A DNA stretch of 64,000 nucleotides from positions 1 through 64,000 of the forward strand of contig JAAUZU010000040.1 of assembly GCA_014804445.1 (NCBI GenBank), in the 5' to 3' direction. Position numbers and translations under genes: made by a program. Below are positions 54,362 to 62,737 of the stretch, in pieces; the first letter of the stretch is position 1; each line of letters opens with the position of its first letter. This DNA is from Lachnospiraceae bacterium (lineage in GTDB: Bacteria > Bacillota > Clostridia > Lachnospirales > Lachnospiraceae). The notes under the pieces are model-generated. The model had not been told where the DNA came from, ran no database searches, and saw nothing but the letters and a program-made list of their open reading frames with translations.

Positions 54362-54760
54362 TTATTTTTCTTCACAACCACAGGTATCGCCATTGTTATA
54401 ATTGCTTCTAATCCATGGGGGCGGTGTCATCTCCCTGTCGCGCCCTCTGCCATTGTCGCCGTCTCTGTCACGTCCACAACCGCAGTCATTGTCCCTGTCG
54501 CGTCCTCTTCCATTGTCACCGTCTCTGTCACATCCGCAGCCATTGTCATCGTCCCTGTCGCGTCCTCTGCCATTGCCGCCGTCTCTGTCACATCCACAGC
54601 CGCAGTCATTGTCCCTGTCACGTCCTCTGCCATTGCCACCGTCTCTGTCACATCCACAGCCATTGTCATTGTTACGACCTCTGTTACATCCACAGCCGCC
54701 ATTCAAAAAACTGCCGTTGCCACCACAGAACAGAAGAAAAAGAATAATCCAATTACACAT
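54362..54760 (-). CDS. Cys/Gly/Arg/Asp tandem-repeat small protein
   Basis: The 132-residue protein has a hydrophobic N-terminus (MCNWIILFLLFCGG, a possible short membrane anchor) and a central tract of 20-residue repeats. Each unit follows DRDGGNGRGRDRDNDCGCGC (residues 38-57, 58-77, 78-97 and a partial 98-110). It ends in a NNGDTCGCEEK tail. The paired CGC clusters could bind metal or form disulfides, and the regular Arg-Asp alternation is strongly charged. Similar short Cys/Gly-rich proteins occur in Lachnospiraceae, but I know no function. The ribosome site is weak. Confidence 0.6.
   Translation of the reverse strand: MCNWIILFLLFCGGNGSFLNGGCGCNRGRNNDNGCGCDRDGGNGRGRDRDNDCGCGCDRDGGNGRGRDRDDDNGCGCDRDGDNGRGRDRDNDCGCGRDRDGDNGRGRDREMTPPPWIRSNYNNGDTCGCEEK
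54431..54649 (-). repeat. In-frame 60-bp tandem repeats
   Basis: About 3.6 units of a 60-bp repeat encode the 20-residue Cys/Gly/Arg/Asp unit. Units differ by scattered substitutions, so they are not freshly amplified, but length variation between strains is likely. Confidence 0.8.
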
Positions 54761-54846
54761 GATACATTCTCATTTCTGAATTGATTTACTTTATCATATT
54801 CTTTTCTTTCTGATTCTGTGACTGTCTTTATGGCAATAAGCACAGC

Positions 54847-55392
54847 TTATTGCTTTTTTCCGCCTTTCAGAAACTTTCTTTTAATATAGGAAAAAGTTCT
54901 TTTCTCTCCTTTTTCCGCCAGCATACACAACAAAAACTCCAGATTTTTTCTGGTAAACTCATGCATAGGGGCAGGCTCCTTACGGCTTTGGTAATAGGCA
55001 AGGGGTGAACTGTCCGTATAGGCAGCTCCCAAATACACCTTGCACGCCGCAATGCGATCCATAACCATTTCTGCAATATAACGTCTGGGCATGGGCGCAG
55101 GTGACATGCCGCCGGGTCCTCCGTTTAGGGAATAGTCAATCCAGTACTCATAGTGATGCTTGTTGCGCCCTTTATGATGCATCCATGCCGTAGAATATCC
55201 GACTGCCTCCCGCTCCGCATTATTGGGGCTTCTGTTTCCCTGAAAATACTTTGCCCCTACCAAAAATTCCGAGGGACTGTACTTGGACATATCGTGCAGC
55301 AGCCCCTGCCGATACAAACCCACTGCAAAGCATCCCTTGCAGACCAGCCATTTATGATAGGTAATCGTTTTAAAATGACTTATCATTTTCAT
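54847..55392 (-). CDS. DUF5662 family protein
   Basis: This 181-residue protein matches DUF5662. It has conserved His residues in ITYHKWLV, LLHDMSKYS (an HD-like pair), WMHHKGRNKHHYEYW and the C-terminal HEFTRKNLEFLLCML. The His/Asp pattern suggests a metal site similar to HD-domain hydrolases, but no activity is known to me. It is 28 bases downstream of the GlgX-like gene and probably co-transcribed. A stem spanning its stop codon (54836-54858) has a T-run only on the plus strand. Confidence 0.8.
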   Translation of the reverse strand: MKMISHFKTITYHKWLVCKGCFAVGLYRQGLLHDMSKYSPSEFLVGAKYFQGNRSPNNAEREAVGYSTAWMHHKGRNKHHYEYWIDYSLNGGPGGMSPAPMPRRYIAEMVMDRIAACKVYLGAAYTDSSPLAYYQSRKEPAPMHEFTRKNLEFLLCMLAEKGEKRTFSYIKRKFLKGGKKQ

Positions 55393-55420
55393 GCTTATAC
55401 CCTTTGCCTATCGTAATTTT

Positions 55421-57373
55421 TCAATCTTTCCTTCCAGTCTTCTTTTCCTTGCTGTCTTCCTTTATTTTGCCGATAAACACACATATGCTTCTTCCCGACA
55501 ACACAACTCGCTGCTGTCTGCTTTCTTCGGCTTCTTCCGTCTCCCTCTCCCGCGCAGCATCGGAAGCAGCACAGGGCTCCCAATGCATACCCTTGGGCAG
55601 TTTCGGCAGAGCAAATTCATAAGGCTCCCAGTGCAGATTATATGCAACATAGAAAAAATCATCGTGGTTCATTCTGTCTTTCCTGACATACTTGCCGCAA
55701 TACATAATGCCAAGCTGCCTGCTATAGCCCGCCGTATCAGGTTTCCATGGAGCCGCCCCGTGATAAGATGCGTCCGGGTACCCGCACGCCCCATAGTCCA
55801 TCAGTCTTATCTCCCTGTCCTGCCTGAGCACAGGATGCGCTTTCCGGATGGCTGCCAGTTCCTTCACAAATGCAAAGATTTCTCTGTTCGATTCCAGATT
55901 TCTCCAATTCAGCCATGTAATCTCATTGTCCTGACAGTAAGGATTGTTGTTGCCGCCCTGTGAATTGCCAAATTCGTCTCCCATGAAAATGAGAGGTGTT
56001 CCCTGTGAAAAAAACAATAACAGCAGCGCATTTTTTATCTGTCTCTTCCTGAGGGTAAGCACCGCCTTTTTACGACTCTTTCCCTCCTGTCCACAGTTCC
56101 AGCTTGCATTGTAATCCGTACCGTCCCGATTGTCCTCCCCATTGCCTTCATTATGCTTTCTGTCATAAGAAACCAAGTCCATAAGCGTGAAGCCGTCATA
56201 ATTGGTGAGGTAATTGATTTGCCCGCAGCATGCCGGATTGTGCCGCAGATGATACATCACAGCAGGCAGCATGCCCTCGTCCCCCTTTAGAAAGCGGCGC
56301 ATGTCATAGCGGTACCCATCCCCATACTCAGCCAGATATCGTCTTTCATTTTCGGTCACTTTCGACGGAAAACTGTCCTGCCCCTTGTCCGGAAAGCCGT
56401 AATACCACAGCTTTGTTTTCGCCAGCGCCGGATCCTTTGCCAGCGCACCCGCAGGAATATGCTCTCCCTTCAGGTGAAAACCATCCACATGGTATTCCAT
56501 TACCCAGTAGTGCAGTATTTCCGCTATTTCCCCCTCCGGCATCTCTTCCGTAAAGTAAAACTGCAAAACAGCCTCCAGCCCGTTTTTGTGCAGTGCCTTT
56601 ACCATATCCTTAAACTCTGCCGCCACATCTTCCGCATAGGCATAACTGTTCTTCGGGCTGTAATAACAGCCCTTGGTATAACCCCAGTAATTCAGTTTTT
56701 TTTCGTCTTCCGACACCTTCTCCCCATCCGTGGAAGTAACGCTGTCAAAGGAAGCAATGCTATCCTTGGAAGCATTGTTATCCATGGGTAAGTAAGAAAG
56801 CTCCAGAGCTGTCCGTCTTTCCAGTTCAGCAAACTCATACACCGGCTGCAGTTCCAGCGTTGTCACGCCAAGCTCTTTCAGATAAGGGATCTTTTCCACA
56901 AGCCCCCTAAAGGTTCCCTTGGCTTTTACTTTTGAAGAGGCATGGCGGGTAAATCCCCTTACATGGAGGCAGTAGCAGAAGCTTTCCTCATAGGGAATAT
57001 GGGGATTTTCGTCATCCTCCCAGTCATAATCCTGCGATATAAATTTCGCGGGTCTGGCCGCCTGCTCCCAGGACTCTTCCCTTCCGTAAATGTGATTGCC
57101 GCAAAAAGCACGCGCCCTGCTGTCAGTCACATACCTGTCCCTCTCAAAAAAGCAATATGCGGTATTTTCCGTGGAAATACCGCTTACACGCATAAAATGT
57201 ATATCTCCGACCGCATACGCAGGCGGAAACGGGATTTTTTGTTTTTCCTTCAGCGTACCCTTGTCAAACAAAACTACACCGCAGTCTGTTTCCCTGCTCA
57301 CATACGAAAAATTAATGCTTTTATCTTCTATTTTCGCTCCCAAAGGAAACGGGTTCCCCTTTGTCGTCTTCAC
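55421..57373 (-). CDS. GlgX/isoamylase-like GH13 protein lacking the catalytic residues (pseudoenzyme)
   Basis: The roughly 650-residue protein aligns with glycogen-debranching enzyme GlgX/isoamylase: an N-terminal beta domain (GNPFPLGAKIEDKSINFSYVS), a barrel, and the GlgX-typical DGFTLMDLVSYDRKHNEGNG and GTDYNASWNCG. The GH13 active site is lost. Region II reads GFHLK instead of GFRxD (nucleophile replaced by Lys 302), the acid/base region reads TKLWYYGFP without Glu, and region IV has NYDGFT instead of HDGFT. Region I is also altered (LQFYFTEEM). It may bind glycogen or regulate other enzymes. GTG 57373, 12 bases after AAGGAG, is the likely start; a TTG at 57433 is possible. Confidence 0.8.
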   Translation of the reverse strand: MKTTKGNPFPLGAKIEDKSINFSYVSRETDCGVVLFDKGTLKEKQKIPFPPAYAVGDIHFMRVSGISTENTAYCFFERDRYVTDSRARAFCGNHIYGREESWEQAARPAKFISQDYDWEDDENPHIPYEESFCYCLHVRGFTRHASSKVKAKGTFRGLVEKIPYLKELGVTTLELQPVYEFAELERRTALELSYLPMDNNASKDSIASFDSVTSTDGEKVSEDEKKLNYWGYTKGCYYSPKNSYAYAEDVAAEFKDMVKALHKNGLEAVLQFYFTEEMPEGEIAEILHYWVMEYHVDGFHLKGEHIPAGALAKDPALAKTKLWYYGFPDKGQDSFPSKVTENERRYLAEYGDGYRYDMRRFLKGDEGMLPAVMYHLRHNPACCGQINYLTNYDGFTLMDLVSYDRKHNEGNGEDNRDGTDYNASWNCGQEGKSRKKAVLTLRKRQIKNALLLLFFSQGTPLIFMGDEFGNSQGGNNNPYCQDNEITWLNWRNLESNREIFAFVKELAAIRKAHPVLRQDREIRLMDYGACGYPDASYHGAAPWKPDTAGYSRQLGIMYCGKYVRKDRMNHDDFFYVAYNLHWEPYEFALPKLPKGMHWEPCAASDAARERETEEAEESRQQRVVLSGRSICVFIGKIKEDSKEKKTGRKD

Positions 57374-57468
57374 TTTCGATGAATTCTCCTTCTGTCTGAT
57401 TCTTGCAAGTCTTATAAAAACAGTATACCACAAGTGTTTCTCTTGTTCTATGATTTATTGGAAAATTA

Positions 57469-57498
57469 TTTACAGCGGACTGCCGTTTGGATTATAAT
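57469..57498 (+). promoter_or_regulatory. Promoter of the DUF1292 gene
   Basis: TTTACA (57469-57474), an 18-base spacer and TATAAT (57493-57498), about 28 bases before the ATG. Confidence 0.6.
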
Positions 57499-57525
57499 AA
57501 AGAAAAACGCAAAGGAGATTAGGCT

Positions 57526-57849
57526 ATGGCTGACAATAATTTTGCAGAAGAGGAAATGACCGTTGAACTGGAACTGGACGATGGAGAAAAGGTCTCCTGT
57601 GCGGTGATTACCATTCTGACCGTTGCAAAGAAAGACTATATCGTTCTGCTCCCTCTGGACGAAAACGGAGACAATCAGGACGGAGAGGTTTGGTTTTATG
57701 GGTATAAGGAAGACGAAAGCGATCCAAATGCCGAACCGGAACTGATCTATATTGAAGATGATGATGAATACGAAGCCGTTTCGGACGCTTTCGACGAATA
57801 TCTTGACAATCAGGAATTTGACGAACTGGTGGAAGATACGGACAAATAG
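57526..57849 (+). CDS. DUF1292 family protein
   Basis: This 107-residue, very acidic protein fits DUF1292 (YrzB-like): MTVELELDDGEKVSCAVITILTVAKKDYIVLLPLDE...EVWFYGY, then an acidic helical tail. It is cytosolic and of unknown function. ATG 57526 has AAAGGAGATTAGGCT upstream. Its 3' end overlaps the convergent helicase gene by 40 bases, and no terminator is seen between them. Confidence 0.88.
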   Translation: MADNNFAEEEMTVELELDDGEKVSCAVITILTVAKKDYIVLLPLDENGDNQDGEVWFYGYKEDESDPNAEPELIYIEDDDEYEAVSDAFDEYLDNQEFDELVEDTDK

Positions 57850-59684
57850 CTCTGTAAGAGCGGCTCAATAAAGCGTGAAGGCGGCCTTGGACATTCCGTA
57901 AGATACAAAATATCCAGGGCTGTTTTTGCGCGCGTCATTCCCACGTAGAAAAGCCTGCGTTCCTCCTCTTCCGCATTTTCTATCCGGTATGCTTCGGCGC
58001 TACAAACGCCTGCTCTCTTTTTTTCATTGGCATCCGGTATGCACACATAGGTAAATTCCAGTCCTTTGGAGGCATGCATGGTCATAAGCTGTACGCCCGC
58101 TTTGTTTTTTCCTTCCGATACGTTCTCTTCTGCCTGTCCCACAAAAGCAAGCCACTCCCTTATGCTTGCAAACTTTTCTGCCTCTTTCTGGATATCGTCC
58201 AAAAGCTCCCTCCACTCTTCATACCTTTCCACAGACAGTCCCGCCCGTCCCCGCAGCCAGTTCTCGTATCCCATCGCCTTTCGGACAAAGCGGATAGCCA
58301 GACTGGGAGAAAAACCACCTGCTATCTGCAATTGCTTTTGCAAAAGCTTTACTGCCTCCGCCGTTTTTTCCTTTCTGCCGGCGGTGCACTCGCTCTCCAT
58401 TTCGGAAAGACTGATTTTTTCCTCCCAGAGCATTTCCCTTTCTATTCCCCGCTCCGGACGGTTCATCACCTGCAAAAACAGCCCGCGTCCTCTCTCCCCT
58501 GCCGCCAGTTCCAGATATGCATTGATGTCCCTTACGGCAAAATGGTTATATTTATTCTGCACCTGCCCTTTTACTGTATAGGGAATCCCGCTCCTCTCCA
58601 GAAAAGGAATCAAAAAACACATTTCTCTGTTCGTTCGAAACATCACGCACATTTCCCGATACGGAATCCATTCAGAAAGGCGGCGCAGCTTTGCCGTCAG
58701 GTACGAGTATTCCTCCTCTCTGTCGGCAAAGCTCTTAAGACATACCGGTTCTGCCGGCAGCGCCGCCGTATTTTTGCCCGCCGCATACATCTTTTTTGCA
58801 AATCGCTTTTTATTGGCGGATATCACGCAGTCCGCCGCCGCAATAATTTCCGTTCTGCTCCTGTAGTTTGCTTCTAAATATATTTTTTCCGCTTCTGGAT
58901 AATCCTGTATAAACCGCTGCATAATGTCGGGAGAGGCGCCTCGAAAGCCGTAGATGGACTGATCGTCGTCTCCCACCACAAATAAATTTCTATGTGGTGC
59001 GGCAAGCAGCCGCAATATTTCATACTGGATTTGGTTGCAATCCTGAAATTCATCCACCAGTATATACAAAAAACGCCCCTGCCACTTCTCCAGAATATCC
59101 TGCCTTGCGCAGAACAAATCCCTGCATCGTACCTGCATATCGTCAAAATCCAGTTTTCCCTTTGCCATGCAGTAGCGGTTATAGGCAGCATACAGCCCAT
59201 CAAACTGCTCCGGGGAAAAGTCCGGCGGCAGGGGAAGGCGCTCTTTTGCCATACCGTTTTTGTACAAGGCAAGGCATAAACGTAACTGCTCCATTCTGTC
59301 CTCTTCCGGCTCTGTTTGAAACTGCTGCTTCCATATCAAGTTTAAAATGTGGTTTTTTTCTTTCTCTGTAATCAGACAATGATCGTTCAGATGATAATGC
59401 TCTTTTAGAATGTGATAATAGACGGCGTGGAAGGTGCCGAATGTAACCGGTGCGGCTGCTCCCTGCATTTCTTTATAAAACCGCTGCTGCATCGACAACG
59501 CGGCTGCCTTTGTATATGTGATAACCAATATGGCAGAAGGCGGTATCCGGCTTTGCTCTATCAGTCTTTTTACGCGCCCCGTGATAACCGTCGTTTTGCC
59601 GCTTCCCGGTCCGGCCAGCACCATAGCCGGACCGAGTTTGTGGCAGAGCGCTCTTTTCTGCGCTTCATTTAATTGTTCGTTCAA
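57810..59684 (-). CDS. UvrD/PcrA-like superfamily 1 ATP-dependent helicase
   Basis: This 624-residue SF1A helicase has motifs in order: Q-motif LNEAQKRAL, Walker A AGPGSGKTTVITGRV near 22-36, motif II VDEFQDCNQIQ, motif III GDDDQSIYGFRGA, motif V MTMHASKGLEFTYVCIPD and motif VI RRLFYVGMTRAKTALDI near 580. It is shorter than PcrA (about 720-740). Start is TTG 59684 with AGAAGGG upstream, inside the end of gltX. A role in DNA repair or plasmid/phage defence is possible; no partner such as AddB or a nuclease is adjacent. Confidence 0.9.
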   Translation of the reverse strand: MNEQLNEAQKRALCHKLGPAMVLAGPGSGKTTVITGRVKRLIEQSRIPPSAILVITYTKAAALSMQQRFYKEMQGAAAPVTFGTFHAVYYHILKEHYHLNDHCLITEKEKNHILNLIWKQQFQTEPEEDRMEQLRLCLALYKNGMAKERLPLPPDFSPEQFDGLYAAYNRYCMAKGKLDFDDMQVRCRDLFCARQDILEKWQGRFLYILVDEFQDCNQIQYEILRLLAAPHRNLFVVGDDDQSIYGFRGASPDIMQRFIQDYPEAEKIYLEANYRSRTEIIAAADCVISANKKRFAKKMYAAGKNTAALPAEPVCLKSFADREEEYSYLTAKLRRLSEWIPYREMCVMFRTNREMCFLIPFLERSGIPYTVKGQVQNKYNHFAVRDINAYLELAAGERGRGLFLQVMNRPERGIEREMLWEEKISLSEMESECTAGRKEKTAEAVKLLQKQLQIAGGFSPSLAIRFVRKAMGYENWLRGRAGLSVERYEEWRELLDDIQKEAEKFASIREWLAFVGQAEENVSEGKNKAGVQLMTMHASKGLEFTYVCIPDANEKKRAGVCSAEAYRIENAEEEERRLFYVGMTRAKTALDILYLTECPRPPSRFIEPLLQSYLSVSSTSSSNS

Positions 59685-59688
59685 TTTT

Positions 59689-61143
59689 TTACCCTTCTAA
59701 CTTTTCTATCCCCTTTTTGATACGCTTTATGGACTCTTCCTTCCCCAGAATTTCCATGATTTCCGTAGCGCCTGCAGGCGTCATCTGCTTTCCGGATACC
59801 GCCGTGCGGACAGGCCACATCACATAGCCGTTTTTGCAGCCCTTCTTTTCCACATAGGAAAGCAGCGTCTGATACAGCGCATCATTGCTGTAATCCTCCT
59901 GCTCCTCAAGCAGGGGCAGAACCTCTTTGAGCACTTCCAGAGAGGAAGCCTCATCCGTCTTCATCTTTTTGTGTGCATACATCGCCGTATCGTATTCCGG
60001 AAGCTCGCCGAAAAAGTCCACCTGTCCCGCAATATCGGGAAATACTTCAATACGTGTCTTCACCATGGCAGCAATCTTCTTGAGGTCAAAGCCTTCCCCC
60101 AGCGCCTCCACGAGATAAGGCTCTGCCATTGCATAGAAGGCATCAAAGTCCATGGCTTTTAAATATTCGCCGTTCATCCATTTCAGCTTTACCATGTCAA
60201 ATACAGCCGGCGACTTGCTGATTCTGTGGTAATCAAATTCCCGAATCAACTCGTCCAGCGTAAAGATTTCCCTGTTGTCCTCGGGGCTCCATCCCAAAAG
60301 GGCGATATAGTTTACCACAGCCTCCGTCAAAAAGCCCTGTTCCAGCAAATCCTCAAAGGAAGAATGTCCGCTTCTCTTGGACAGCTTTTTGTGGTTTTCA
60401 TCGGTAATCAGCGGCAGATGTACATATACCGGAACCTCCCAGCCGAATGCCTCGTACAACCTCGTATACTTTGGCGAAGAAGAAAGATATTCGTTGCCGC
60501 GCACCACATGCGTGATATTCATGGTGTGGTCATCCACCACATTGGCAAAATTGTAGGTGGGATAGCCGTCTGATTTTATCAGAATCATATCGTCCAGCTC
60601 GCTGTTATTGACCGTAATATCCCCGTAAAGCTCATCGTAGAATGTGGTTGTCCCTTCTGTCGGATTGTTCTGCCGGATAACAAAGGGCAGCCCCGCCGCC
60701 AGTTTCTCTTCCACCTCTTCTTTTGAGAGCGACAGGCAGTGCTTATCATAAATCATGATTTCCTTGCCCTCCACAATCTCTGTCTTTAAGGATGCAAGCC
60801 TTTCCTTGTCACAGAAGCAGTAATATGCCTCTCCCTTGTCAATCAGCTCCTTCGCGTATTTCATGTAGATGCCGGTCTTCATGCGCTCACTCTGCACATA
60901 AGGGCCATAGCCGCCGTCCTTATCCGGTCCCTCGTCATGCTTCAAACCGGTTTTATCCAGCGTCCGGTAGATAATCTCCGTCGCACCTTCCACAAAACGT
61001 TCCTGATCCGTGTCCTCGATGCGAAGCATAAAATCGCCGCCTGCATGCTTTGCAATTAAAAATTCATATAATGCGGAACGCAGATTGCCCACATGCATCT
61101 TTCCTGTGGGACTCGGCGCATATCTTGTCCTTATTTTTGTCAT
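59689..61143 (-). CDS. gltX: Glutamate-tRNA ligase
   Basis: This 484-residue class I synthetase has the HIGH-type motif [18 protein letters not shown] near 9-26 and the KMSKS-type motif HKKLSKRSG near 245. The Clostridial/Firmicute GltX size and the anticodon-binding C-terminal domain are present. Such enzymes often also charge tRNA-Gln for amidation by GatCAB. ATG 61143 with GGGAGGACAAT upstream. The helicase gene starts 4 bases after the stop. Confidence 0.96.
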   Translation of the reverse strand: MTKIRTRYAPSPTGKMHVGNLRSALYEFLIAKHAGGDFMLRIEDTDQERFVEGATEIIYRTLDKTGLKHDEGPDKDGGYGPYVQSERMKTGIYMKYAKELIDKGEAYYCFCDKERLASLKTEIVEGKEIMIYDKHCLSLSKEEVEEKLAAGLPFVIRQNNPTEGTTTFYDELYGDITVNNSELDDMILIKSDGYPTYNFANVVDDHTMNITHVVRGNEYLSSSPKYTRLYEAFGWEVPVYVHLPLITDENHKKLSKRSGHSSFEDLLEQGFLTEAVVNYIALLGWSPEDNREIFTLDELIREFDYHRISKSPAVFDMVKLKWMNGEYLKAMDFDAFYAMAEPYLVEALGEGFDLKKIAAMVKTRIEVFPDIAGQVDFFGELPEYDTAMYAHKKMKTDEASSLEVLKEVLPLLEEQEDYSNDALYQTLLSYVEKKGCKNGYVMWPVRTAVSGKQMTPAGATEIMEILGKEESIKRIKKGIEKLEG

Positions 61144-61194
61144 ATTGTCCTCCCGTCCGGGCGCTTTTTGCCCTTTGTATTCTTTTCTTATTCT

Positions 61195-62685
61195 TTATTG
61201 TTCCGGTACCTTTTGGACCGCCTCTGATTTGAATTTTTCCACTTCTTTTGCCGCCTGTGCAAGCGCGATGTTCGTACCTGCGCCTGCGATGCAGCCGCCC
61301 GGGCACGCCATGCCCTCTATCAGACATCCGTTTTTCTTCCCTGCCTTTGCAAGCAGCAGCATTTTCTTACACTCGGTAAGACTTTCCGCATGTTCAATAT
61401 GCACCGCTGTTCCCGGGTAGTACGCCTTGATGCACGCCTCTATTGCGCTTGCAACACCGCCTGCGACGCCGTAACCGCGCCCTGCCGCCGTTGCATCCCG
61501 CATCTCGTCCATCGCCTTAATTTCCTCTAAGAAAATACCCCTTGCCTCGAACATACCTGTCAACTCTTCGAAGGTAATGACAAAATCCACGTCTGAGCGC
61601 ACCGTTCTGCGGGACGCCTCCAGTTTTTTGGATGCGCAGGGACCGATAAACACAACGCTCGCATCCGGATGTTCCTGCTTAATCAGCCGTGCCGTCGCCA
61701 CCATCGGCGTCAGTTCATTGCTGATTTTATCAATATTTTCGGGAAACATGTTTTTCGCCAGCACCGACCATGAGGGACAGCAGGAAGTCAGTGCAAACGC
61801 CTGCCTGCCGCTCGCAACTTCCTTGACATAATGCTCCGCCTCCGCAGCGCAGCCTAAATCCGCGCCCAACGCTGTTTCATATACATCGGCAAAGCCCAGT
61901 TCCTTTAAGGCTGTCTTTATCATATCCGGCGTCACCTTCGGTCCAAACTGTCCTGCAAAGGCAGGCGCCACCTGCGCGATAATCGTCCTGCCGGACTGCA
62001 TGGCACGTATCAACTGGAAAATCTGCGATTTATCCGCAATTGCGCCAAAGGGGCAACTCACCATACACTGTCCGCAGGAAACGCAGGCTTCATTATCTAT
62101 GGTCGCCCTTCCCCGCTTGTCATTTTTGATGGCATTCACGCCGCACGCCTTGACGCAGGGCCGTTCTTTGTGGGAAATGGCATCATAGGGGCAGATATCC
62201 TTGCACTTGCCGCATTTGATGCATTTTTCCTGATCAATAAAAGACTTACCTCCCTGCATGGTCATGGCACCCACCGGACAGACCTCCCTGCAGGGATGCG
62301 CCACACAGCCCATGCAGGTATTGGTGACCTCGTAATGGTTTTCGGGACATGCATTACATGCCGACGGAATCACCTGCATCAGAGGCGGCTCGTAATATTT
62401 TTCATCAATATTGCTCTCCTCTATCCCCTCTGTCAGATGACCGGGCCTGTCCCTGTTCTCAGGTCTTAAGGACATGCCCATGGCAAGCCTGAGCCTTTCG
62501 CGCACAATCGCCCTGTCGCGGTACACACTGTCATAGACCGACTCGTCATAGTCCACAATTTTATAGGGAAGCGCCTCCATGTCGTCTTTTAAATTGGTAG
62601 AGGTATATGCCAGATTTGCCACCTCTTTGAACACCCTTCTTCTGCGCTGTCTGACAGGTGTATCAATTCCTCTCATACTGCTCAT
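61195..62685 (-). CDS. Stand-alone [FeFe] hydrogenase-like protein with ferredoxin domains
   Basis: The 496-residue protein has an N-terminal extension and several 4Fe-4S sites (CIKCGKCKDICPYDA, CVSCGQCMVSCPFGA and CxxC clusters between about 105 and 215), then an H-cluster domain. All three H-cluster signatures are present: TSCCPSW (L1), GPCASKKLEA (L2) and EGMACPGGCIAGAG (L3). The L2 start GPC rather than MPC and the monomeric organisation suggest group B or another non-bifurcating type. No HydB/C or maturases are adjacent. H2 evolution, uptake or sensing is possible. ATG 62685 with GGAAGGG upstream. Confidence 0.87.
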   Translation of the reverse strand: MSSMRGIDTPVRQRRRRVFKEVANLAYTSTNLKDDMEALPYKIVDYDESVYDSVYRDRAIVRERLRLAMGMSLRPENRDRPGHLTEGIEESNIDEKYYEPPLMQVIPSACNACPENHYEVTNTCMGCVAHPCREVCPVGAMTMQGGKSFIDQEKCIKCGKCKDICPYDAISHKERPCVKACGVNAIKNDKRGRATIDNEACVSCGQCMVSCPFGAIADKSQIFQLIRAMQSGRTIIAQVAPAFAGQFGPKVTPDMIKTALKELGFADVYETALGADLGCAAEAEHYVKEVASGRQAFALTSCCPSWSVLAKNMFPENIDKISNELTPMVATARLIKQEHPDASVVFIGPCASKKLEASRRTVRSDVDFVITFEELTGMFEARGIFLEEIKAMDEMRDATAAGRGYGVAGGVASAIEACIKAYYPGTAVHIEHAESLTECKKMLLLAKAGKKNGCLIEGMACPGGCIAGAGTNIALAQAAKEVEKFKSEAVQKVPEQ

Positions 62686-62737
62686 ATATCTTACCCTTCC
62701 TGTACCGCCTGCTCCTGCCACGGATACCTATAAACGC

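Noticed and set aside
54431..54649. Possible CRISPR array
   Set aside because: The 60-bp units are contiguous, in frame and diverged, without unique spacers; no cas genes are present.
54402..54779. Ser/Leu/Pro- and Cys/His-rich plus-strand ORFs opposite the Cys-repeat gene
   Set aside because: Wrong-strand readings of the 60-bp repeats; no ribosome site.
54836..54858. Plus-strand terminator-like stem with T-run at the DUF5662 stop codon
   Set aside because: The stem is real, but no plus-strand gene precedes it and the minus-strand side has no T-run, so no function is claimed.
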